NCBI GenBank assembly: GCA_947442255.1
Contig: CANEVO010000007.1
Span: 3,017-67,016, forward strand
Reading direction: 5' to 3'
Source of the DNA: Opitutia bacterium
GTDB lineage: Bacteria; Verrucomicrobiota; Verrucomicrobiae; Opitutales; Opitutaceae
Length of the DNA stretch: 64,000 nt
The notes below the pieces were generated by a model that saw nothing but the letters and a program-made list of their open reading frames with translations, made no database searches and was not told the origin of the DNA. Positions 37,177 to 46,479 of this stretch are shown here, in pieces. Position numbers and translations under genes: made by a program. Every line of letters begins with the position of its first letter. Within the stretch, counting starts at the first letter, position 1.

Positions 37177-38394
37177 TCAACCCTTCGCCATCAGCGCCTC
37201 GCGGAAGATATGCACGGACCGGTCGAGTTCTTCCGGTGTCGCATTGAGCGGCGGCAGCAGGCGCACCACGTTGCCGCCCGCGCTTGGCGCCAGCAGTCCG
37301 CGCTCCCGCAACGCCGCGAGATACGGGCCCGGGTCCGCGGCCAGCTGTACGCCGACGAGGTAGCCCAGACCGCGCACGCCCAGGACCTGGCGCGGAAAAT
37401 CCGCGGCGAGCTGGCGGAGCGCCGCCTGCCACGGGGCGCTTTGTATGCGCACTTTTTCCATCAGGTTTTCCCGTTCGATCACATCGAGCACCGCCAGCGC
37501 GGCCGCACATGCGAGCGGCGTGCCCCCGAACGTCGTGCCATGGTTGCCGGGGTGAAACAAATCGGCGAACCGGTCGCGCACCCACATCGCCCCGATCGGA
37601 AATCCCCCACCGAGGCCCTTGGCCATGCCGATCGCATCCGGCGCCACACCGGCATGTTCGAAGGCGTAAAACCGTCCCGTGCGGCCCACGCCGCACTGCA
37701 CCTCGTCGAGGAGGAGCAGCAGGTTGTGCCGGTCGCACAGCCGCCGCAGGCCCAGGAGAAACTCCGGGGTGCAGGCGTTGATGCCGCCCTCGCCCTGGAT
37801 CGTCTCGACAAAGATCGCCGCCGTCTGGTCATCCACCAGGTCGGCAAAACTCGGCAGATTATTGAGCTCACCGAAGGCGAACCCCGGCACGAGCGGCCGA
37901 AATCCGTGCTGGATTTTTTCCTGCGGCGTCGCACTCATGCCGCCGAACGTACGGCCGTGAAAGGCGTTTTTTGCGCTGATGATCTTGAAGCACTTTCCTT
38001 CCCCGCCGCTCTTCTGCATCCCATGTAACCGGGCCAGCTTGATCAGCGCCTCGTTCGCCTCGGCGCCACTGTTGCAAAAGAACACCCGGCCGGGGCCGGA
38101 AAAACTCACGAGCCGCCGCGCCAGCTCGCCCTGTTGCGGATTGCGAAAAAGATTGCTGACGTGAATCAGCTCGGCCGCCTGACGTTGCACCGCACCCACC
38201 CAGTGTGGATGGCAGTGGCCCAGCGCGCTCACGGCGATCCCGGAGGTAAAATCGAGGTAACAGTTGCCCGCATCGTCCCACACCTGCGCCCCGCGGCCGC
38301 GCACGAGCGTCAGCGGCGCCCGCGCGTAATTTTTCAAAATGTGCGCGTCGTAAAGTTCGGCGGTGCTGGTACGGACGATGGAGGGTGCCGTCAT
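37177..38394 (-). CDS. argD: Acetylornithine aminotransferase
   Basis: PLP-dependent class III aminotransferase for the fourth step of arginine synthesis; in many bacteria also acts in lysine synthesis as succinyl-DAP aminotransferase. At 405 residues it has normal length. Key motifs: FCNSGAEANEALIKLAR near 110, HGRTFGGMSAT near 150, LLLLDEVQCGVGRTG near 230, and the PLP Lys in AKGLGGGFPIGAM near 262. The C-terminal half is complete. It follows argB by 96 bases and precedes argF by 57, all on the minus strand, so the three are probably one operon. Confidence 0.95.
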   Translation of the reverse strand: MTAPSIVRTSTAELYDAHILKNYARAPLTLVRGRGAQVWDDAGNCYLDFTSGIAVSALGHCHPHWVGAVQRQAAELIHVSNLFRNPQQGELARRLVSFSGPGRVFFCNSGAEANEALIKLARLHGMQKSGGEGKCFKIISAKNAFHGRTFGGMSATPQEKIQHGFRPLVPGFAFGELNNLPSFADLVDDQTAAIFVETIQGEGGINACTPEFLLGLRRLCDRHNLLLLLDEVQCGVGRTGRFYAFEHAGVAPDAIGMAKGLGGGFPIGAMWVRDRFADLFHPGNHGTTFGGTPLACAAALAVLDVIERENLMEKVRIQSAPWQAALRQLAADFPRQVLGVRGLGYLVGVQLAADPGPYLAALRERGLLAPSAGGNVVRLLPPLNATPEELDRSVHIFREALMAKG

Positions 38395-38490
38395 GGGTCG
38401 TTCTTGTTCTGCGTGATTCGTTCCTGTGCCCTTGACGGTGGTCGTCCCTGCGCGGAAAAACGACGGGCCACACCCGGCCCCCGGCCAGCG

Positions 38491-39372
38491 TCAGCCGTGC
38501 ACGATCTCCGTGCCGATGCCCCTGTCGGTGAAAATTTCGAGCAGCAGCGAATGGGCGAGCCGGCCGTCGATGAAATGCACCCGCTGCACGCCCTCCTCCA
38601 GGGCGCGGATCGCGCTTTGCACTTTCGGCCGCATGCCCTTGTCGATCACACCCCGCTTTTTCAAGTCGTCGACCTGGCTGGTCTCCAACGTCGAGATCAA
38701 CGACTCCGGATCGGCGGGATTTGCGAGCAACCCCGGCACGTCGCTCATGTAGACGAGCCGGCGGGCGCGCAGTGCACTTGCCACCCGGCCGGCCACCAGG
38801 TCGGCGTTCACGTTGTAGGGTTTGCCGTCGTAGCCCTCAGCGACCGGTGAAATCACCGGGATGAAGCCCTCGCTAATCTCCTTTTTGATGAGTTTTACCT
38901 TCACCTCGGTCACGTCCCCGACGTAGCCGAGGTCGATTTCGTTACCGTCGTCATCGACCGTGAGCTTCTCGCACACCAGCACGGTGTCGCCGGGCAGGCC
39001 CTTCGGTTTACCTTGGGCGGCCGCGATCGCGGCGCAAACCTCGCGGTTGACGACCTCGTCGAGGGTTTTTTTCACAACGGCGATGGTCGCCTCATCGGTC
39101 ACGCGCAGGCCGTTGACGAAGGCCGCCTTCAAGCCGGACGACTCCATCGCCTTCGTGATCGCCTTGCCGCCGCCGTGCACGACGACGACGTTGATCCCGC
39201 ACGCCGCGAGAAATGCGATGTCGTAAGCGACCCGGGTGCGGATCACGGGGTCGGGATCGTCCATGAAACTCCCGCCGTATTTTATGACGAACGTGGAGCC
39301 ACGAAAATCCTGGATGTAGGGCAGAGCCTCGAGTAGGACCTTGGCCTTGGCGGTGACGTCAGCGACGCTCAT
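38491..39372 (-). CDS. argB: Acetylglutamate kinase
   Basis: Phosphorylates N-acetylglutamate, second step of arginine synthesis. The 293-residue protein has the amino-acid kinase fold: [11 protein letters not shown] near 30, a nucleotide-binding [15 protein letters not shown] near 62, the [28 protein letters not shown] segment (split here) near 182-210, and [17 protein letters not shown] near 245. The N-terminal helix ([17 protein letters not shown]) is of the kind found in arginine-inhibited hexameric enzymes, so feedback control is plausible. It is the first gene of argB-argD-argF and diverges from argJ. Confidence 0.95.
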   Translation of the reverse strand: MSVADVTAKAKVLLEALPYIQDFRGSTFVIKYGGSFMDDPDPVIRTRVAYDIAFLAACGINVVVVHGGGKAITKAMESSGLKAAFVNGLRVTDEATIAVVKKTLDEVVNREVCAAIAAAQGKPKGLPGDTVLVCEKLTVDDDGNEIDLGYVGDVTEVKVKLIKKEISEGFIPVISPVAEGYDGKPYNVNADLVAGRVASALRARRLVYMSDVPGLLANPADPESLISTLETSQVDDLKKRGVIDKGMRPKVQSAIRALEEGVQRVHFIDGRLAHSLLLEIFTDRGIGTEIVHG

Positions 39373-39594
39373 CGGCGATTAAAACGCGCAGCCGGCGGCT
39401 GCGGGGCGGTGGAGAGGGCGGATGAAGGCAGTCACTGTGATTGGAGGAAAAGAATGCAATAAGGCACGCAGCGCGCATTTCCATAAAAAATTTTAGCGCC
39501 GCACCCCAATCCCGCCTCGCTAGCCGGAGCCGCGCGTGGGCCGGGAGCCCCAGCCCATGAAAATCTTCTTCACTCCGGGTCGCGCAGTGCCCAC

Positions 39595-40920
39595 TTGTCT
39601 CGCGTGCCCAGCACCAACCTTTCCTTCGAAAATCGCGCCGCGCACCGCGCCTGGCTTGCCACCCAAGCCGCCCTCCCTGCCGGATTCCGGGTGGGCTGCG
39701 CGCGATTCGAATTCATGCCGCGGGAGGCACCCAAGCCGGCCAAGATGACGCTCACTCTGCTCGCGCTCGACCGCCCGACGGCGGATTTCGCCGCGGTGTT
39801 CACGCGCAATGCGTTTCCCGGCGCGCCGGTGATCGTGGGGCGCAAGCGGCTTGGCGAAGCCAGCCTCGGCGCCGTGATCATTAACAACAAGATCTCAAAT
39901 GTATGCGCCCCGGGCGGCGTCGAAGCTTCGGAGCAATTGTGCGCTGAAACGGGCCGGCTCCTCGGCCTCACCGCCAATCAAGTGCTCCCCTGCTCGACCG
40001 GAGTGATCGGCTGGACACTGCCGGTGGATGCGATGATTACCGCGCTGCCCGGCGCGGTGGCGGCGCTCCGCGGCGGGTCGCTGTTGCCCGCCGCGGAGGG
40101 AATCGTGACGACGGATCTTTACCCGAAGGTCCGGCGCGTGGCGGTCGGCGGCGGCAGCATCGTGGGCATGGCGAAGGGCGCGGGGATGATCGAACCCAAC
40201 CTCGCCACGATGCTGATCTACATTCTCACGGATGTTGCCATTTCCCGGGCCCAGTTGCGCGCGATGCTGGCCCGTGCCGTGGATGCGAGCTTCAACGCGA
40301 TCAGCGTCGACAGCGACACCAGCACCTCGGACACCGTCGTCGTGCTTTCGTCCGGCCGGGTGCCCTGCGAAGATCTGGGTGCATTCGAACGCGGGCTGCA
40401 TGCGTTGTGCCGCGATCTGGCCGAGGACGTCGTCCGCAACGGCGAAGGCGTCAGACACGTGATCCGCGTGGCCGTAAAGAACGCCGCCAGCCCCGCGCTC
40501 GCCCGCGCGTTGGGCAAGGCCGTCGTCAATGCGCCGCTCTTCAAATGCGCCGTCGCCGGCAACGACCCGAACGTCGGCCGGCTCGTCCAGGCGATCGGCA
40601 AACACGTGGGCGCGCATGCGCCGGGAACGGATCTTTCCAAATTGCGCGCGCGCATGGGCGGAGTGGAGATCTTCGCCCACAGCGTGTTTCAACTGAGCCC
40701 CGAGAAGGAAAGCGCCCTCGTCGTCCATCTGCGCCAGGCCGAATTGTACGCGAGCGCTCCGCCCACCAACGGAGTTTTCGCGGCGCCCATCGATTTCCCG
40801 CCGCATGAACGTTGCGTTGAACTGGAGATCGACGTCGGCAACGGCGCCGCCTCCGCCACCGTCATTGGCGGCGATCTCACACACGAATACGTGAGCGAGA
40901 ACGCGGACTACCGCAGTTAA
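39595..40920 (+). CDS. argJ: Ornithine acetyltransferase / N-acetylglutamate synthase
   Basis: Transfers the acetyl group from acetylornithine to glutamate, giving the cyclic arginine pathway. The 441-residue precursor self-cleaves at Ala-Thr in NLATMLIYILTD near 198-210 to give two chains; the nucleophilic Thr is present. Other conserved parts are VFTRNAFPGAPV near 63, CSTGVIGWTLP near 135, and AGNDPNVGRLVQAIGKH near 320. The start used is a TTG at 39595; a GTG at 39604 is equally possible. With no argA or argE nearby, this protein probably carries steps 1 and 5. It is transcribed opposite to argBDF and towards argC. Confidence 0.94.
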   Translation: MSRVPSTNLSFENRAAHRAWLATQAALPAGFRVGCARFEFMPREAPKPAKMTLTLLALDRPTADFAAVFTRNAFPGAPVIVGRKRLGEASLGAVIINNKISNVCAPGGVEASEQLCAETGRLLGLTANQVLPCSTGVIGWTLPVDAMITALPGAVAALRGGSLLPAAEGIVTTDLYPKVRRVAVGGGSIVGMAKGAGMIEPNLATMLIYILTDVAISRAQLRAMLARAVDASFNAISVDSDTSTSDTVVVLSSGRVPCEDLGAFERGLHALCRDLAEDVVRNGEGVRHVIRVAVKNAASPALARALGKAVVNAPLFKCAVAGNDPNVGRLVQAIGKHVGAHAPGTDLSKLRARMGGVEIFAHSVFQLSPEKESALVVHLRQAELYASAPPTNGVFAAPIDFPPHERCVELEIDVGNGAASATVIGGDLTHEYVSENADYRS

Positions 40921-40956
40921 AGCGCGTCCGAATGCCGACTCCTCGCGGAGCCAGGC

Positions 40957-41985
40957 TTACAACAGGCCGTCCGTTTCGCTGAAGCCGCACCACAGATTCA
41001 TGATTTGCACCGCCTGACCGCTCGCGCCTTTCATCAGGTTGTCCTCGGCGGCGGTGATCACGAAATTGCCGGTGCGGGGATCATGCGTCGCCGACATGTC
41101 GATACGGTTGGTCGCGACCGTGTGCGCGGTGTCCGGCGTCTCGCCGGTGGGCAGCAAGTGTACAAACGGACGTCCCGCGTAGGCGCTGCGCCACGCGGCG
41201 TAAAGCGAGTCCGTCGTCGCGCCGGCGGCCGCCGGCACGGTTATCGTGGTCGCAATGCCGCGCCGCATGGGGGCGAGGTGCGGGTTAAACTGAATGACCG
41301 TGCGGGCGCCAGTATGCCGCTCAATCTGCTCCTCCACCTCGGCTAGATGCCGGTGTTTGACCAGGCCGTACGCCTTGGTGCTCTCCGCCCGCTCCACGTA
41401 AAGAAAGCCTTCCTCCACTTTCTTGCCGGCGCCGCTGACGCCGCTGTAGGCATTCACCACGATGTGCTCGCGTGAAATCACGCCGGCTTTCAGCAGGGGG
41501 ATCAGGGGGACGAGAATGCTCGTGGGATAACAGCCCGGCGCGGCCACCAATTTTGCCTCCGTCTTCCACGTGGGCGGGGTGAGCTCGGGCAAGACGAAAC
41601 GGGCGCTGCCCAGCAACTCCGGAGCATGATGCTGCCCGTAGTACTTTTCGTAGGTCGCGAGATCGGCGATCCGAAAATCCGCGCTCAAGTCGATGACACG
41701 CTTGCCCGCGGCCACGAGGGCTCGCGCGTAGGTGGCCGCCGCACCATGGGGCAGCGCGAGGAAGAACAGATCGATCTCGCCCGCCGCGAGCGCGGCCGCG
41801 TCCGAGTCCACAAATTTCAAGCCATGGTCAGCGCCCCGCAGCGCGGGAATAATCGAGGCCAGCGGCTTCCCCGCGTGCGTGCGCGAAGTGACCGCTGCCA
41901 GCGTCACGTGCGGATGCGCCAGAAGCAGTTTCACCAACACTTCGCCCGAATAACCCGCGGCGCCAACGATGCCCACTTTGATCAT
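40957..41985 (-). CDS. argC: N-acetyl-gamma-glutamyl-phosphate reductase
   Basis: NADPH-dependent reductase for the third step of arginine synthesis. From the ATG at 41985 it is 342 residues; the longer frame to 42033 adds residues before the Rossmann strand and is rejected. The N-terminal GAAGYSGEVLVKLL is at 8-21, the active-site Cys in APGCYPTSILVPL near 148, and the substrate-binding His in the C-terminal half near HLLPTGETPDT. The substrate loop SGVSGAGKKVEEG is near 180. Its stop lies 37 bases from that of argJ in convergent orientation. Confidence 0.94.
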   Translation of the reverse strand: MIKVGIVGAAGYSGEVLVKLLLAHPHVTLAAVTSRTHAGKPLASIIPALRGADHGLKFVDSDAAALAAGEIDLFFLALPHGAAATYARALVAAGKRVIDLSADFRIADLATYEKYYGQHHAPELLGSARFVLPELTPPTWKTEAKLVAAPGCYPTSILVPLIPLLKAGVISREHIVVNAYSGVSGAGKKVEEGFLYVERAESTKAYGLVKHRHLAEVEEQIERHTGARTVIQFNPHLAPMRRGIATTITVPAAAGATTDSLYAAWRSAYAGRPFVHLLPTGETPDTAHTVATNRIDMSATHDPRTGNFVITAAEDNLMKGASGQAVQIMNLWCGFSETDGLL

Positions 41986-42076
41986 GTGTGAATGAGAGGG
42001 ATTGTTTTGTCGCGGCGCGACGCGCAATTCCAAATTTCACCCCGTCTGGCGCCTGCCCGGCCGCGCCTGGCGCCTT

Positions 42077-42862
42077 CTAGAAGGAAGCAGAGTAGGTCAC
42101 GGAAAAGACTCCGCGGCCGGCCTCCAACGGATTCGCCACCCGGCCTGCCATGCCCGTCTTGGTGTAGCCGTTGCTGCCGTTCATGTACGACCAGCCCAAC
42201 ATAAGCTTGGAGGCGCGCGTCAACTGGAAGGGAGTCGCGACGCCGAACTGCCAGTAATCGCCCCACGCTTTGGTCCGCGGCTGACTGTCGTTGACCGCGT
42301 CACGCCGCAAATAGCCCCCGACGCTAGCCGTAAAATCGAGTTCCGTGCCGAGATCCTGTAGCGGCCAGGCGTAGGCCGCGGCCAGCTCGGTGGTAAGCCC
42401 GCGCAGTACGACATCATAATAGACCTTCGGGGTGTACCGCACGCCCTTGAAGGTGTAATTCACGGCGATACTCGGTTCGAACGTCGACCGATAATACCCC
42501 GCATCCGTCGGCGTATTGGGGTACACGTAAAAGATGAAGCCCGGCGCCACGGTGAGGCTGGAATTCACCGGCACCGTGTAGGCCCCGGAGAGATTGAGCT
42601 CGGGATCGGAAACATTCTCGACGCGCTGAATCGGAGTATTGCCCCACACGCCCAAGGCCAGCTTGCCCGAGGTGTATTCGACCGTCGGTTGCACGGCGAA
42701 TCCGCTGAGCCGCTGTCCCTGTTCCATGTACTGGGATACCACGGTAGTGGTCGTCACAATCGAATAATCGTCCTTCCCCGCCGCGGCCAAGGCGGTCTGA
42801 CCGGACGCGCTGAAAACGGCGGCCAACGCGCTGCACAACCCTAAATATTTTTTCAATGTCAT
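42077..42862 (-). CDS. TIGR02001-type outer-membrane protein
   Basis: An exported 261-residue protein. A signal peptide (residues 1-27, LCSALAAVFSASGQTALAAA) precedes a body of alternating strands with many Tyr and Gly, including VSQYMEQGQRLSGFAVQPTVEY near 42, and the chain ends in VTYSASF. The final aromatic residue fits outer-membrane beta-barrels. The start-strand motif of a stay-on-the-surface porin-like protein matches the TIGR02001 (gcw_chp) family, common in Proteobacteria and Verrucomicrobiota. Its function is unknown. It is the only gene in its unit, about 200 bases downstream from the end of rpsI on the minus strand. Confidence 0.75.
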   Translation of the reverse strand: MTLKKYLGLCSALAAVFSASGQTALAAAGKDDYSIVTTTTVVSQYMEQGQRLSGFAVQPTVEYTSGKLALGVWGNTPIQRVENVSDPELNLSGAYTVPVNSSLTVAPGFIFYVYPNTPTDAGYYRSTFEPSIAVNYTFKGVRYTPKVYYDVVLRGLTTELAAAYAWPLQDLGTELDFTASVGGYLRRDAVNDSQPRTKAWGDYWQFGVATPFQLTRASKLMLGWSYMNGSNGYTKTGMAGRVANPLEAGRGVFSVTYSASF

Positions 42863-43056
42863 TGGATAATTTAGTCCGGCGGAAAATGCCGCCAGCTTGA
42901 GACATTAAAAGCACGGCATAAGCCAAGGTTCAGGACCATGCATTTTTTTGCCAATAAACTCATGCAACCCGTTACAATACAGCTTAAAGCAATCATCAAT
43001 TACGCACACGATTTCGTCGCCATCGTGAAAAATGCCTCCCGCCGGGCAAAAGAGGC

Positions 43057-43090
43057 AAAAAAAAGCGCCGACCGCAAAGGCGGCCGGCGC
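43057..43090 (-). terminator. Intrinsic terminator after rpsI
   Basis: On the minus strand GCGCCGGCCGC (43080-43090) pairs with GCGGTCGGCGC (43065-43075) around a four-base loop, followed by eight T (43057-43064). Ends the rplM-rpsI unit. Confidence 0.9.
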
Positions 43091-43108
43091 GAAAGGGAAG
43101 CAGCGGTC

Positions 43109-43513
43109 TTAGCGCTTCGAGAACTGGAAGCGCTTGCGCGCGCCCGGCTGACCGGCCTTCTTGCGTTCCTTCTCGCGCGGGTCGCGACGGATGTGACCGG
43201 CTTTCTTGAGCGCGGGACGCAGCTCGGCGTTCATCTTCTGCAGCGCCCGGGCAATGCCGTGGGCCACGGCGCCGGCCTGACCGGCGACACCACCGCCAGC
43301 CACATTCGCACTCACATCGATCTTTTCCCGAAGGTCGACCGTGAGCAGCGGAGCGTAGGCCTGCTTGGAGAAATTCTCGTGGGAGAAATAGCTGTCAAAC
43401 TCGCGCCCGTTGACGGTGAGTTTGCCAGAGCCCTCGGTGATGCGGACGCGGGCGGTGGAGGTTTTGCGGCGGCCGGTGCCGAGGAAGACGTTGGCGGGTG
43501 TAGCAGCGCTCAT
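43109..43513 (-). CDS. rpsI: 30S ribosomal protein S9
   Basis: Small-subunit ribosomal protein, 134 residues. The conserved start [16 protein letters not shown] is at about 9-24, [12 protein letters not shown] near 33, and the basic C-terminus ends in QFSKR, the universally conserved tail whose last Arg reaches the P-site tRNA. The [19 protein letters not shown] block near 72 is typical. It follows rplM by 13 bases and is followed by a strong terminator; the L13-S9 pairing is universal in bacteria. Confidence 0.98.
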   Translation of the reverse strand: MSAATPANVFLGTGRRKTSTARVRITEGSGKLTVNGREFDSYFSHENFSKQAYAPLLTVDLREKIDVSANVAGGGVAGQAGAVAHGIARALQKMNAELRPALKKAGHIRRDPREKERKKAGQPGARKRFQFSKR

Positions 43514-43526
43514 GTTCTAGCAGGAA

Positions 43527-43955
43527 TCAAACGGAGATTTTTTGGGGACTGTTGGCCTCGTGCGTGTGCGTCGGGCCGGCAAAAACGCGGAGCTTCTTCA
43601 GCATGGTGGCGGCGATCCGGTTCTTCGGCAGCATGCCCTTGACGGCGTGCTCGATGATGAACTCAGGGTGACGCTCGCGCATCAGGGAAACCTTGCGGTA
43701 GCTTTCGCCGCCGACGAAGCCGGAGAAGAACATATACTCGTTCTGCACTTCCTTCCGGCCGGTGAGGGCGACCTTTTCGGCATTGATCACGACCACGTAA
43801 TCGCCGGCATCGACACTGGGAGTGTAGGAAGCCTTGTGGCGACCACGGATGATGTTGGCGGCCTTGACGGCGAGACGACCGAGCGGCACCCCGGCGGCAT
43901 CGATCAGAAGCCACTTGGGTTGCACCGTCTCCTTCTTGGCGAGGAACGTTTTCAT
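43527..43955 (-). CDS. rplM: 50S ribosomal protein L13
   Basis: Large-subunit ribosomal protein. The ATG at 43955 gives 142 residues beginning MKTFLAKKE; a frame Met five codons upstream is possible. Family marks are LIDAAGVPLGRLA near 18-30, NIIRGRHKASYTP near 34, DYVVVINAEKVALTGRK near 51, and the AVKGMLPKNRIAATMLKKLRVF stretch (split here) near 104. First gene of the rplM-rpsI operon. The 140 bases upstream to the divergent DUF423 gene should hold its promoter and any leader used for autoregulation, but I recognise no leader structure. Confidence 0.97.
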   Translation of the reverse strand: MKTFLAKKETVQPKWLLIDAAGVPLGRLAVKAANIIRGRHKASYTPSVDAGDYVVVINAEKVALTGRKEVQNEYMFFSGFVGGESYRKVSLMRERHPEFIIEHAVKGMLPKNRIAATMLKKLRVFAGPTHTHEANSPQKISV

Positions 43956-44095
43956 GAGAAAAGAGGCCAATAGGTAGGGTTTCGCGAAGGGCTGTCAACC
44001 CCTGTTTTCCGGGTCGTCCAAAGGGTAACGCAAATCGCGAACCGGCCCGAACAAGCGGTCTTGTTTCCCCGGCTCAATATGCAAACTTCCCGCGC

Positions 44096-44521
44096 ATGAC
44101 CACGAATCTCCCCGACCGTTTTCGCGGCCCGCTGCTGGCGGCGGGCATTTTTGGGGTCACCGGTGTGGCCCTCGGGGCCTTGGGCGCCCACGCCTTGGCC
44201 GCGGTCTTGGAGGAACGGGGCATGATGGGCGCTTGGGAAACGGCGGCCCGATACCAACTTTTCCATACCACGGCCTTGCTGGGAGTGGCCGGCTGGTTGC
44301 GGGGATACCCCGCAACCGCCGGGGTGGCTGCCGTTCGCATGCTATGGGCCGCCCGCTGGTGGAATGTGGGTATTCTCTTGTTTTCCGGATCCCTCTACGG
44401 CCTGGCGCTTGGCGGCCCCCACTGGCTCGGGCCCGTCACGCCGTTGGGCGGACTCGCGTTCATGACCGGATGGCTTTGCGTCATCGGTGCCGCCCTCAAG
44501 AAACCGGAGCTCTCTTCGTGA
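44096..44521 (+). CDS. DUF423 (YgdD-like) membrane protein
   Basis: A 141-residue protein with four transmembrane helices, in the DUF423 family. Conserved elements are GALGAHAL near 26, the pair AWETAARYQLFHTTALL near 45-61, and the last helix GGLAFMTGWL near 119. The molecular role of the family is unknown; the proteins are small inner-membrane components. Its stop codon overlaps the GTG start of cca (GTGA), so the two genes are translationally coupled, which is of interest because there is no known link between DUF423 and tRNA maturation. Confidence 0.9.
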   Translation: MTTNLPDRFRGPLLAAGIFGVTGVALGALGAHALAAVLEERGMMGAWETAARYQLFHTTALLGVAGWLRGYPATAGVAAVRMLWAARWWNVGILLFSGSLYGLALGGPHWLGPVTPLGGLAFMTGWLCVIGAALKKPELSS

Positions 44522-45930
44522 GGGAGCTGCCGCTTCCGCCCGATCTGCGGGCGATGCTCGAAACCGTGCGGCGGATCGGCCGGCCGCGCCTGGTCGGCGG
44601 TGGCGTGCGCGACTGGTTGCTGGGCCTGCCGCCCAAGGACTTCGATATCGAGGTCGCCGGCGCCGATTTCGAGACCTTGCAACGGGCGCTCACTCCGTTC
44701 GGGGCCACGGATATTGTCGGACGCAGTTTCGGCGTCATCAAGGTGCGCAGTACCGCCAGCGGTGCGGAGTACGATTTTTCGCTCCCGCGGCGCGAATCGA
44801 AGACCGGTGCCGGCCACCGGGGATTTGCCGTGGCGCCGGACCCGGGCCTGAGCGACGCGGCCGCGGCGGCCCGCCGGGATTTTACGGTCAACGCCATCGC
44901 CCTCGATCCCTTCACCCAAAAGCTCATCGATCCGCACGGCGGGCAACGCGATCTGGGGGCGCGGGTCCTGCGCCACACCAGCGCGGCTTTTACCGAGGAT
45001 CCGCTGCGCGTCCTCCGCGCCTTTCAACTGGCAGCACGCTTCGATTTTCAACTCGCGCCCGAAACCGCCACACTATGTCGGAGCATTGCGCCGACGTTTT
45101 CCGAACTGCCCCTCGAACGTATCTGGAACGAATGGGAAAAATGGGCGGCCAAATCCCACAAGCCCTCCCGCGGCCTGGCGGTACTGGAGGAAACCGGCTG
45201 GCTGCGACACTTCCCCGAAATCGCGGCGTTACGCGGAACGCCGCAGGAGCCGGAGTGCCATCCCGAAGGCGACGTGTTTACCCACACGCAACATTGCCTC
45301 GATGCCCTGGTGCAACTCGACGCGTGGGCGACCGCTGACCCGGCACGGCGCCGGGTGTTGATGCTGGCGGTACTCGCGCATGATTTCGGCAAGCCCGCCA
45401 CCACCGCGCGCGCGGAGAAGCGCGGGGCACTGCGCTGGGTCAGCCCGGGCCACGAACCGGCGGGTGGCCCGTTGGCGGTGGATTTTCTGCGCCGGATCGG
45501 CGCGCCGCTCGAATTCGATCTACCGGTAGCCGCACTGGTGGTGCATCACCTCGCCCACCATCACGGCCAGACGGAGTTCACCGACACGGCGGTGCGCCGG
45601 TTGGCGCGTAAACTCACCCCGGCGACGATCGACGAACTCGCCGCCGTCATGCGGGCCGACAGCAACGGCCGACCTCCCCTCACTTCGCCCCAAACGCATC
45701 TGCGGATCAACGAACTCGTCGCCAAGGCCAACACGCTGGCGATTGCGGATCAGGCGCCGCGACCGATCGTCCTCGGCCGGCACATGATCGAAAAGGGGCT
45801 GAAACCGGGGCCCGAATTCAAACCCATCCTCGATGCGGCCTTTGAAGCCCAACTCGAAGGCGCGTTCGCCGACGAATCGGGCGGCAGGCGCTGGCTAGCC
45901 GACCTTCTCGAGCAACGACAGCGGCGCTGA
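44518..45930 (+). CDS. cca: tRNA nucleotidyltransferase / poly(A) polymerase family (CCA-adding type)
   Basis: A 470-residue class II nucleotidyltransferase. The nucleotidyl head has LVGGGVRDWLLGLPPKDFDIEV near 22-43 (GG, and the catalytic DxD), RRDFTVNAIAL near 121, and an EDPLRVLRAFQLAARF motif near 160. The C-terminal part carries an HD phosphohydrolase-like domain (VLAHDFGKP near 285 and VVHHLAHHHG near 343), as in the enzymes with extra 2'3'-phosphodiesterase activity. Substrate is tRNA 3' ends; here both tRNA genes already encode CCA, so it may act in repair or on other tRNAs. GTG start at 44518 overlaps the preceding stop. Confidence 0.9.
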   Translation: MRELPLPPDLRAMLETVRRIGRPRLVGGGVRDWLLGLPPKDFDIEVAGADFETLQRALTPFGATDIVGRSFGVIKVRSTASGAEYDFSLPRRESKTGAGHRGFAVAPDPGLSDAAAAARRDFTVNAIALDPFTQKLIDPHGGQRDLGARVLRHTSAAFTEDPLRVLRAFQLAARFDFQLAPETATLCRSIAPTFSELPLERIWNEWEKWAAKSHKPSRGLAVLEETGWLRHFPEIAALRGTPQEPECHPEGDVFTHTQHCLDALVQLDAWATADPARRRVLMLAVLAHDFGKPATTARAEKRGALRWVSPGHEPAGGPLAVDFLRRIGAPLEFDLPVAALVVHHLAHHHGQTEFTDTAVRRLARKLTPATIDELAAVMRADSNGRPPLTSPQTHLRINELVAKANTLAIADQAPRPIVLGRHMIEKGLKPGPEFKPILDAAFEAQLEGAFADESGGRRWLADLLEQRQRR

Positions 45931-46401
45931 ACCGACCGCGAGTTCGCCGTCCGTCAAAATTTTCGCGCGCAATCCGCCCCGGCCCTGCAGCCAGGATTCG
46001 GCTCCGGGTGCGACGACCGCATTCATCCAGTGGCAGGGGCGCGATTCCACCACGCCCTCGAATTCGACGCCGGCGAGAGAAAATCGCCAGCCCACCAAGG
46101 CGTTGAGATCCATTCCTTCCACCACGACGTTGCGTCGAAATACACCCGGCGAAAGTTGCGGCATACGAAACGCATCCTTCACCGACTCGCAGGTCTCCCA
46201 CGAAAAAAACGTGATCTGGCCCTTGTAGTCGGGCCGGTAGCCGTAAAAGCGATCGCCTTCGAGCCCGCGTCCGGCACGACACTGCACGCGCGCGACTTCG
46301 TTTGTCGGAAAATCGCCCGCCGGCTGGCCATGCCGCCCGAAGAAGTTATGCCCCGGCGAAATGAACAAATGGCGAATGGATACCGATAAACTCACAGGCA
46401 C
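45895..46401 (-). CDS. MOSC-domain protein
   Basis: A 168-residue single MOSC (molybdenum-cofactor sulfurase C-terminal) domain protein. Family features are the strand GRGLEGDRFYGYRPDYKGQITFFSWE near 44-70, the RNVVVEGMDLNALVG block near 88, and the conserved Cys in VESRPCHWMN near 121, thought to carry sulfur or bind a sulfur/metal group. Such domains act as sulfur carriers or in pyridoxal/molybdenum-related chemistry; the exact reaction is unknown. It converges with cca and the 3' ends overlap by 36 bases, so the two transcripts are antisense there. Confidence 0.85.
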   Translation of the reverse strand: MPVSLSVSIRHLFISPGHNFFGRHGQPAGDFPTNEVARVQCRAGRGLEGDRFYGYRPDYKGQITFFSWETCESVKDAFRMPQLSPGVFRRNVVVEGMDLNALVGWRFSLAGVEFEGVVESRPCHWMNAVVAPGAESWLQGRGGLRAKILTDGELAVGSAPLSLLEKVG

Positions 46402-46479
46402 GATGAATCATCACAGGATGCCGTCGGACGCAAACCGAAGGATGATTGTCGCACTCACCGACGCGGCCGCAACGGCGCC

